Assembly: GCA_034430275.1 (NCBI GenBank)
Contig: DAOUEW010000050.1
Location: 1-9,512, forward strand
Reading direction: 5' to 3'
DNA: 9,512 bases
Source: JAUVXJ01 sp034430275
Lineage (GTDB): Bacteria > Chloroflexota > Anaerolineae > UBA7937 > B3-Chlor
Position numbers and translations under genes: made by a program. This document shows, one piece after another, positions 1-4,649 of the stretch; the first letter of the stretch is position 1; each line of letters starts with the position of its first letter. Below the pieces are notes generated by a model. That model saw only the letters and a program-made list of their open reading frames with translations. It was not told the origin of the DNA and made no database searches.

Positions 1-537
1 GAGGATCAGGACGTCGCCCCACCGGGTGACGAAGGACATGGGACAGACCGGAGTGCCTGCGAGCTCCGGCAGCGCCTGGGGGACCTCGGGTATCGCTCTA
101 CCCCCAGCGTAGTCTCCATCCACGACAGGCACGCCAAACTCCAGGGCCGCGGCGATGGCGGCGGGCACAGCACTCCCCCCCGTCTCTCCGGGAACGATGG
201 CCTCTACCTTGACACCCTTGGAGTTCTCGAGAGCGCGTACAGCGGCCACGGCCAGGCCGAGGGCGTCGTACTTCGGCTCCACGCACCCCAACTCAGCCAA
301 CTCTGGCTCGGTGCCTCCCGCGCCTGCCCTGCCCCCCATGCCGGCTACTGTGACCGTCCAGGCTGCATCAGGGAGACTGTCCAGGTCAACCCACCGTATC
401 TCGCGGCCGGCCTCCAACTGGTGGAGCAAGAGCTGGAGACCCCGTGATGGGTGTCCACCCCCGCCAGCTCCCCTGAAGCATAGTCCTCGTACGAAGTCCT
501 CGCAGTCCTGCTTTGTCCTCAATACGACGTGGCCCAT
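1..537 (-). CDS. DUF917 / S-methyl thiohydantoin desulfurase-type protein, 5' part (C-terminus off the window)
   Basis: The reading frame stays open for 179 codons from an ATG at 537 to the left edge, so this is the N-terminal half of a family whose members are usually about 350-370 residues. Visible family marks are a glycine-rich GAGGGG (residues 23-28), a PGETGG motif (116-121) where the family has E-x-GG, and a VVDGD...GRAIPE stretch (138-151) matching the conserved DGD-GRA-PE block. The family (formerly DUF917) includes enzymes acting on thiohydantoin or hydantoin-like compounds and is related to the hydantoinase/oxoprolinase group; the substrate here is unknown. The start is well supported, since GGGGGAGGACC lies directly upstream of the ATG. 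No signal peptide is seen, so it is probably cytoplasmic. It is transcribed divergently from the DUF4416 gene, from a consensus promoter at 702-730 through a leader of about 155 nt containing a terminator-like hairpin. Family assignment is fairly secure from the motifs; the specific reaction is not. Confidence 0.8.
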   Translation of the reverse strand, partial: MGHVVLRTKQDCEDFVRGLCFRGAGGGGHPSRGLQLLLHQLEAGREIRWVDLDSLPDAAWTVTVAGMGGRAGAGGTEPELAELGCVEPKYDALGLAVAAVRALENSKGVKVEAIVPGETGGSAVPAAIAAALEFGVPVVDGDYAGGRAIPEVPQALPELAGTPVCPMSFVTRWGDVLIL

Positions 538-586
538 GGTCCTCCCCCTCAAGTGCAAAGGCCAGTTCCTGGCAATCCGCGAACAC

Positions 587-627
587 AAAAGGGCCGCCTC
601 GATCCTTCACGATCCAAGAGACGGCCC
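587..627 (-). terminator. Terminator-like hairpin in the leader of the DUF917 gene (possible attenuator)
   Basis: On the minus strand, GGGCCGTCTC (627-618) can pair with GAGGCGGCCC (600-591) as a 10-bp stem with one G-T wobble. The 17-nt loop contains a further GATC/GATC pairing. The stem is followed at once by TTTTGTGTT (590-582). The T run is short but the stem is strong. It lies between the promoter at 702-730 and the gene start at 537, so it cannot end an upstream gene; premature termination control (attenuation or a riboswitch-type leader) is the natural reading. No known riboswitch consensus or T-box sequence was recognised around it. Confidence 0.5.
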
Positions 628-679
628 AGCCTTCCCTGACTCCTCTCCATAGCCGATGGGCAACACAGCCAGAACCCTA

Positions 680-708
680 TTGACCAGCCAGCACAGGCCC
701 GATTATAC
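680..708 (+). promoter_or_regulatory. Sigma-70-type promoter for the DUF4416 gene, overlapping the divergent promoter
   Basis: On the plus strand TTGACC (680-685) and TTATAC (703-708) are 17 bp apart. The -10 box shares five bases with the TATAAT of the opposite promoter at 702-707. Transcription would start near 715, about 105 nt before the chosen start of the DUF4416 gene. It is weaker than the leftward promoter because each box departs from the consensus. Confidence 0.6.
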
Positions 709-730
709 CCTGACCGCAAACAGGTGTCAA
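702..730 (-). promoter_or_regulatory. Consensus sigma-70-type promoter for the DUF917 gene
   Basis: On the minus strand TTGACA (730-725) and TATAAT (707-702) are separated by exactly 17 bp. Both hexamers are perfect matches to the housekeeping consensus. Transcription would start near 695 and give a leader of about 155-160 nt before the ATG at 537. Confidence 0.85.
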
Positions 731-821
731 GAGTCGTCACCTCCGTGGCCTCTTGGCACGAGTCCTGCCCTATGCTAGTATCAGTGAACGGGAAGCCGGT
801 TCTCCATGGGGGATGCGTAGC

Positions 822-1349
822 GTGGGGCAAGCTAGAGAGCACCGTCCGGTGAAACTGATAGTCGGCGTGTTCACGGCCCGCGAAGAGCTGTTGGGCGCCG
901 TACGCGCCGAGCTCCGCGAATCCTACGGTGCGGTAGATCACGTTAGCCCTGTCTGGCCTTTCGATTTCACCAGCTACTACGCCGAGGAGTTTGGGGCGAA
1001 CCTCCTCAGGCAGTTCTTCACGTTCTCCGAGCTGATAGATCCTGCCAGGCTGCCGGAGATCAAGCTCTTCACCAACAGCCTGGAGTTACAGTTGGCCTCG
1101 CAGGGGAAGCGACAGGCAAACCTCGATCCAGGATATATCGATCTCTCCAAGCTGGTACTGGCCACCACGAAGAACCACCAGCACCGCATCTACCTGGGCC
1201 GGGGCATCTACGCGGAGGTCACCTTGCGCTTCACTCGCGGGAGCCTCCGGCCCTGGGAGTGGACCTACCCCGACTATCGGACCGAGCACTACGTTTTGTT
1301 CTTCAACGAGGTCCGCCGCACCTACCTGGGGCAATTGAAGCGGTTGTAG
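822..1349 (+). CDS. DUF4416 family protein
   Basis: This is a 175-residue protein of the DUF4416 family, whose function is unknown. Recognisable family blocks are PVKLIVGVF near the N-terminus (residues 9-17), WPFDFTSYY (45-53), LIDPARLPEIKLFTN (71-85), NLDPGYIDLSKLVLATTK (100-117), HRIYLGRGIYAEVTLRF (121-137) and WTYPDYR (147-153). I see no signal peptide or membrane segment. The GTG at 822 was chosen because it gives the usual short MG...PVKL N-terminus and sits 8 nt after the G-rich GGGGGA at 808-813. The in-frame ATG at 813 overlaps that G run and would have no spacing; the ATG at 753 would add 23 residues outside the family pattern. The gene is divergent from the DUF917 gene and 52 bp upstream of the SagB-like gene, with a weak hairpin between. 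The family call is confident; the start is less so. Confidence 0.87.
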   Translation: MGQAREHRPVKLIVGVFTAREELLGAVRAELRESYGAVDHVSPVWPFDFTSYYAEEFGANLLRQFFTFSELIDPARLPEIKLFTNSLELQLASQGKRQANLDPGYIDLSKLVLATTKNHQHRIYLGRGIYAEVTLRFTRGSLRPWEWTYPDYRTEHYVLFFNEVRRTYLGQLKRL

Positions 1350-1358
1350 TTCTCCATT

Positions 1359-1381
1359 GAGCCGACGGCTCGGCGTTGTTT
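1359..1381 (+). terminator. Weak possible terminator after the DUF4416 gene
   Basis: GAGCC (1359-1363) and GGCTC (1367-1371) form a 5-bp stem with a GAC loop, followed by GGCGTTGTTT. The stem is short and the T-rich stretch is interrupted by G, so this is at best a leaky terminator. The SagB-like gene downstream may still be co-transcribed, as no separate promoter was seen for it. Confidence 0.25.
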
Positions 1382-1387
1382 GGGCGG

Positions 1388-1396
1388 AGGAGGTGA
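1388..1396 (+). promoter_or_regulatory. Strong ribosome binding site fixing the start of the SagB-like gene
   Basis: AGGAGGTGA at 1388-1396 is an almost complete match to the anti-Shine-Dalgarno sequence, 5 nt before the ATG at 1402. It settles the start against an in-frame TTG at 1357, and so places the lipoprotein-like signal at the true N-terminus. Confidence 0.8.
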
Positions 1397-1401
1397 GGGC
1401 C

Positions 1402-2100
1402 ATGGTGAACTGGCGTTGCCTCGTGGTGTCTGCGGTGTTGGCCTCCGGTTTCGTTCAGACAGCCGGTTGTGGCACAGCGCCAGCGGCAATGGAGGCCCCC
1501 ACGACAGCAAGTCATGACGGCGAGATGCCCCTGCCCGAGCCGAACCTGGCGGGCAGCGTTTCCCTCGAGGAAGCGATAGCCGGCAGGCGCTCGGTCCGCG
1601 AGTTCACGGAGGACCCGTTGACCTGGCGGGAGATCTCGCAACTGCTATGGGCGGCTCAAGGCGTCACCGATCCGAGGGGTCTGCGAGCAGCACCTTCCGC
1701 GGGGGCTCTCTACCCACTGGAGGTGTACGTGGTGTTGCCCGATGGCGTGTACCACTACCTGCCGGAAGGACACGCGGTCGAGGCCGTGCTGGATGGGGAC
1801 CGGCGAGATGATCTGTGGGAGGCTGGCCTGCGGCAGGACGCTCTCCGAGGGGCCGCAGCAGTATTCGTGATCACCGGGGTGTACGAGCGCACCGAAGGCA
1901 AGTACGGGGAGCGAGCCGAGCGCTACGTGGAGATGGAAGCGGGCCACGCGGCGCAGAACCTGCTACTGCAGGCGGTGGCCTTGGATCTGGGTGCGGTGCC
2001 TATCGGTGCCTTCTACGACGATCAGGTACAGGCCGCTCTGGCTCTGCCAGGCGACCATCGACCGCTGTACTTGATCCCGGTTGGACACCCTGGCCCTTAG
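1402..2100 (+). CDS. SagB/ThcOx-type nitroreductase-family protein, probable lipoprotein
   Basis: This 232-residue protein has a nitroreductase fold of the SagB type (FMN-dependent oxidoreductases, best known as azoline dehydrogenases in thiazole/oxazole-modified peptide pathways). Family marks are RRSVREF (62-68), the usual FMN-contacting N-terminal block, LLWAAQGVTDPRGLRAAPSAGALYPLEVYVV (81-111), EAGHAAQNLLLQ (179-190) and GAVPIGAF (197-204). Residues 1-23 look like a Sec/lipoprotein signal: one Arg at position 5, a hydrophobic stretch, then TAGC with Cys23 as the possible lipidated residue. A low-complexity Ala/Thr/Pro linker follows (24-50). The -3 residue is Thr rather than the usual Leu, so lipidation is likely but not certain. 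No YcaO, SagC or precursor-peptide gene is visible nearby, so a peptide-modifying role cannot be inferred. Many stand-alone members of this family have no known substrate. The stop is 13 bp from the convergent end of guaA. Confidence 0.85.
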   Translation: MVNWRCLVVSAVLASGFVQTAGCGTAPAAMEAPTTASHDGEMPLPEPNLAGSVSLEEAIAGRRSVREFTEDPLTWREISQLLWAAQGVTDPRGLRAAPSAGALYPLEVYVVLPDGVYHYLPEGHAVEAVLDGDRRDDLWEAGLRQDALRGAAAVFVITGVYERTEGKYGERAERYVEMEAGHAAQNLLLQAVALDLGAVPIGAFYDDQVQAALALPGDHRPLYLIPVGHPGP

Positions 2101-2113
2101 TGGCACCTGTGGG

Positions 2114-3667
2114 TTACTCCCATTCAATGGTGGAGGGTGGCTTGCTGGTCACGTCATACACCACCCTGTTCACGCCGGGCACTTCGTTGACGATGCGAGT
2201 GGAGATGCGGCCCAGCACCTCTGGCGGCAGGGGGAACCAGTCGGCCGTCATGCCGTCCTCGCTGGTCACCGCCCGTACGGCCACGACGTAGTTGTAAGTG
2301 CGCTTGTCCCCCATCACTCCCACGGTCCTGATGGGTGTGAGGACGGCGAAGCTTTGCCAGATGTCTCGGTACAGCCACGCCCTCTTCACTTCTTCCATGA
2401 CTATTCTGTCGGCCGCTCGCGCCGCAGCCAGCCGTTCTCGCGTGATCTCACCCACGATGCGCACCGCCAGGCCCGGGCCTGGGAAGGGGTGACGATAGAC
2501 CACTTCCTCGGGCAGGTCCAGCTCCAGCCCTACCTGGCGTACCTCGTCCTTGAACAGGTAGCGCAGGGGCTCGATGAGGGAGAAGGCCATTTCCGAGGGG
2601 AGCCCCCCCACGTTGTGGTGGCTCTTGATGCGTCTCGCTCCGCCGCGCCCGATCCCCGCGCTCTCGATAACGTCAGGGTAGAGCGTTCCCTGGGCCAGAT
2701 ACTTGATGGGGCCGAGCTTGGCGGCCTCTTCCTCGAAGACGCGGATGAACTCCTCGCCGATGATCCGCCGTTTCTCCTCAGGGTCCACCACGCCCCTCAG
2801 CCGCTCCAGAAATCTGTCGCTGGCATCGACGTGGGTGACGTTCAAGTGCAACTGGCTCTCGAACAGACGACGGTTCCGCTCCACTTCTCCCGCGCGCAGG
2901 AGACCATGGTCCACGAAGATGCTCACGAGTTGCTCGCCTACGGCTCTGTGGACGAGTGTGGCGGCGACGGTAGAGTCAACACCACCTGACAGTGCGCAGA
3001 CCACCCTGTTGGAACCGACGAGGTCGCGGATCTCGTCCACGCTCTGCTGGACGATGGAGCGAGGCGTCCAGGTTTCTTGGCAGTTGCAGGTGCGGTGCAC
3101 GAAGTTGGCGATGATCTGCGGCCCGTGCCGGGTGTGAGATACCTCGGGATGGAACTGAAGACCGTAGAGCTTGCGCTCTTCGTCCCCCATGGCAGCGAGA
3201 GGTGAGTTCGCGGTGTAGGCGAGGGGGCTGAAGCCGGGAGGGATCTCCTCGATGCGGTCGCCGTGGCTCATCCATACGGGTTGCGAGAAGGGAAGGCCGG
3301 CGAAGAGGGGAGAGTTCAGGTCGCTGGTTTGCAGTTCGGCCAGCCCATATTCTCGCTTGTGTGCTCCGGACACCACACCCCCCAACTCGTCTGCCAGCAA
3401 CTGCATCCCGTAGCAGATGCCCAGGACGGGCAGACCACTCTTCATCACGTAGGGCGGAAGAGAAGGAGCATCGCTGTCGTAGACGCTTGCTGGCCCGCCC
3501 GAAAGGATGAGTCCCTTCGGCTGGAGAGCGAACACTTGCTCCTCCGTGGCATCGTGTGACAGCAACTCACAGTATACCTGAGCTTCTCGCACGCGACGCA
3601 CGATGAGCTGGCTGTACTGGGACCCGAAGTCCAAGACCGCTATGGTGTCTCCTCTGGCACTCCGCAT
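2114..3667 (-). CDS. guaA: GMP synthase (glutamine-hydrolysing)
   Basis: GuaA converts XMP to GMP with ATP and glutamine in the cytoplasm, the last step of guanine nucleotide synthesis. At 517 residues it is of normal length for the single-chain enzyme. The N-terminal class I glutamine amidotransferase domain shows the catalytic triad: Cys85 in GICYG, and His173 and Glu175 in QFHPE. The ATP-pyrophosphatase domain carries the P-loop SGGVDS (227-232). The C-terminal dimerisation domain ends in the typical PPSTIEWE. The ATG at 3667 is the first possible start, because the codon just before it in frame is TAG; a GGCGGGG sequence precedes it. The gene lies 9 bp downstream of xpt on the same strand, so both are almost certainly on one transcript. 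No terminator is visible in the 13 bp before the convergent gene. Confidence 0.98.
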   Translation of the reverse strand: MRSARGDTIAVLDFGSQYSQLIVRRVREAQVYCELLSHDATEEQVFALQPKGLILSGGPASVYDSDAPSLPPYVMKSGLPVLGICYGMQLLADELGGVVSGAHKREYGLAELQTSDLNSPLFAGLPFSQPVWMSHGDRIEEIPPGFSPLAYTANSPLAAMGDEERKLYGLQFHPEVSHTRHGPQIIANFVHRTCNCQETWTPRSIVQQSVDEIRDLVGSNRVVCALSGGVDSTVAATLVHRAVGEQLVSIFVDHGLLRAGEVERNRRLFESQLHLNVTHVDASDRFLERLRGVVDPEEKRRIIGEEFIRVFEEEAAKLGPIKYLAQGTLYPDVIESAGIGRGGARRIKSHHNVGGLPSEMAFSLIEPLRYLFKDEVRQVGLELDLPEEVVYRHPFPGPGLAVRIVGEITRERLAAARAADRIVMEEVKRAWLYRDIWQSFAVLTPIRTVGVMGDKRTYNYVVAVRAVTSEDGMTADWFPLPPEVLGRISTRIVNEVPGVNRVVYDVTSKPPSTIEWE

Positions 3668-3676
3668 CTACCCCGC

Positions 3677-4246
3677 CTATCTGAAGACTATCTTGTCGTC
3701 TTCCATGCTTTCGATGATCACCGCAGATTCGATGGGCACGTCAAAGGGCGCCAACCGCTGACGCCCCCCCTCGAAAGCCTTCTCTATCACCGTCCCGAAG
3801 CCCACCAGTTGTGCTCCGCTCTCCTTGACTATGCTGGCCAGGGCTTCGATGGTCTTGCCTGTGGCCAGGAAGTCGTCAATGACGAGCACACTATCCTCAG
3901 GGGTCAGGAAGCCGCGCGCAACGATCAACTGGACCATGGTGCCTTTCGTCCGTGAGGGGACCATCCGCTCAAAGGAATCTGGCGGCATGGTAAGAGACCA
4001 GATCTTGCGGGCGAACACGACGGGTATGCCAAGAGCGACGCCCACTTCCAGGGCCGGTGCGATCCCCGAGATCTCAGCGGTGAGGATCTTGTCCACCTCG
4101 TCCGAGGCAAACCTGGACGCCAACTCCTGACCGATACGCACCATCAGCCGGCAGTCCACCTGATGGTTCAGAAAACTATTGACGTTGAGGATGCCTCCTC
4201 CCATGTTCTTCCCGTCTGCAAGGATTCGGTCTTGGAGTTCCTTCAT
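3677..4246 (-). CDS. xpt: Xanthine phosphoribosyltransferase
   Basis: Xpt joins xanthine to PRPP to give XMP, a cytoplasmic purine salvage step. The protein is 189 residues, the usual size. The N-terminus MKELQDRIL...GGILNVNSFLNHQVD is typical of the Xpt family and distinguishes it from adenine phosphoribosyltransferase. TAEISGIAPA (56-65) is the base-side loop, and VLVIDDFLATGKT (120-132) is the PRPP-binding motif with the two acidic residues Asp124-Asp125. AGGGGGTGAG directly precedes the ATG. It is the first gene of a two-gene operon with guaA: XMP made here is the substrate of the next enzyme. The 403 bp upstream hold a candidate leader ORF and several possible hairpins, but no recognised purine riboswitch. 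No good promoter was found there. Confidence 0.95.
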   Translation of the reverse strand: MKELQDRILADGKNMGGGILNVNSFLNHQVDCRLMVRIGQELASRFASDEVDKILTAEISGIAPALEVGVALGIPVVFARKIWSLTMPPDSFERMVPSRTKGTMVQLIVARGFLTPEDSVLVIDDFLATGKTIEALASIVKESGAQLVGFGTVIEKAFEGGRQRLAPFDVPIESAVIIESMEDDKIVFR

Positions 4247-4285
4247 CTCACCCCCTCATCGATTGGTTGTAGCGCGTGTGCGGAA

Positions 4286-4375
4286 TCACTTTAAGGGCTG
4301 GCAGGCTCTTCCCAGAAACGGGGCGATCACGAGGCGTCCACTTGCTACGATGGACGGGCAGGAGCCGATACTCAC
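4286..4375 (-). CDS. Candidate 29-residue leader ORF upstream of xpt
   Basis: On the minus strand AGAGGAGGAGG (ending at 4382) is followed after 6 nt by GTG (4375-4373), which opens a 29-codon frame ending with TGA at 4288-4286. It begins MSIGSCPSIVASGRL and ends RACQPLK. The stop is 39 nt before the xpt start. The ribosome binding site is as good as those of the real genes here, which is the main reason to list it. The peptide matches no family I know, has no run of a single amino acid typical of attenuation leaders, and is short enough to be chance. If real, it could act as an upstream ORF controlling xpt-guaA, or be an unrelated small protein. Confidence 0.3.
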   Translation of the reverse strand: MSIGSCPSIVASGRLVIAPFLGRACQPLK

Positions 4376-4423
4376 AGGTGGCCTCCTCCTCTTACCACCG
4401 TGGTTCTCACAGGGGCGCACAGT

Positions 4424-4437
4424 GACTTGGGACTTGG
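4424..4437. repeat. Tandem 7-bp repeat
   Basis: GACTTGG occurs twice with no spacer (4424-4430 and 4431-4437) in the lon-xpt gap. An 8-bp direct repeat CTCACAGG also occurs nearby, at 4371-4378 and 4406-4413. Either could be a protein binding site, but repeats this short can arise by chance in 400 bp of GC-rich DNA. Confidence 0.4.
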
Positions 4438-4649
4438 TCGCGCGGAAGCTCAGTGCAGTCACGCCGCTCAGCGATCGCTCCCCTGGAGGACAGTGTATCT
4501 AGGGCCGTACCATGTCTCTCACACGGTGACGACGCGGGGTGCGCAGTTTGGAGGGGGAGTCGCTTCAGTGTCCCAGGGCTCCCCTCTTTGGAATCTTCGG
4601 GGCCTACTGCGATCCCGTGGCGCCCGACCCTGGTAGGTGCACAGCAAGG

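Larger units (their letters stand above)
4247..4649. other. Long non-coding stretch between lon and xpt
   Basis: This 403-bp gap has no convincing conserved gene. Visible elements on the minus strand are the candidate small ORF (4286-4375), alternative hairpins around CCACGGTGG and GGTGG...CCACC (4379-4405), a CCAGGG/CCCTGG pairing (4628-4633 with 4573-4578), a tandem GACTTGG repeat (4424-4437, plus strand) and the perfect 10-bp palindrome AGCGATCGCT (4469-4478). No intrinsic terminator with a T run follows lon, and no hexamer pair of acceptable quality was found for xpt. tRNA, SRP RNA, RNase P and tmRNA consensus sequences were looked for by eye and not seen. The region may be a structured leader for xpt-guaA. 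Confidence 0.5.

Noticed and set aside
549..650. Short minus-strand frame starting at ATG 650 across the attenuator hairpin
   Set aside because: It has no ribosome binding site before the ATG, and its composition is that of structured leader RNA. A leader-peptide role cannot be excluded but is unsupported.
155..652. Plus-strand open frame of 165 codons
   Set aside because: It lies antisense to the DUF917 gene, has a Pro/Ser/Arg-rich composition typical of shadow frames in GC-rich DNA, and shows no family motif.
2081..2989. 302-codon plus-strand frame opposite guaA
   Set aside because: It is fully antisense to an intact guaA and has no recognisable domain.
4469..4478. AGCGATCGCT palindrome as a HIP1-type element or operator
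   Set aside because: It contains the 8-bp HIP1 core, but there is only one copy in the window, and a 10-bp palindrome can occur by chance.
4490..4520. GATACACT as a -10 box for xpt
   Set aside because: No acceptable -35 hexamer lies 16-18 bp upstream on the minus strand; the best match needs a 19-bp spacer with four of six bases.
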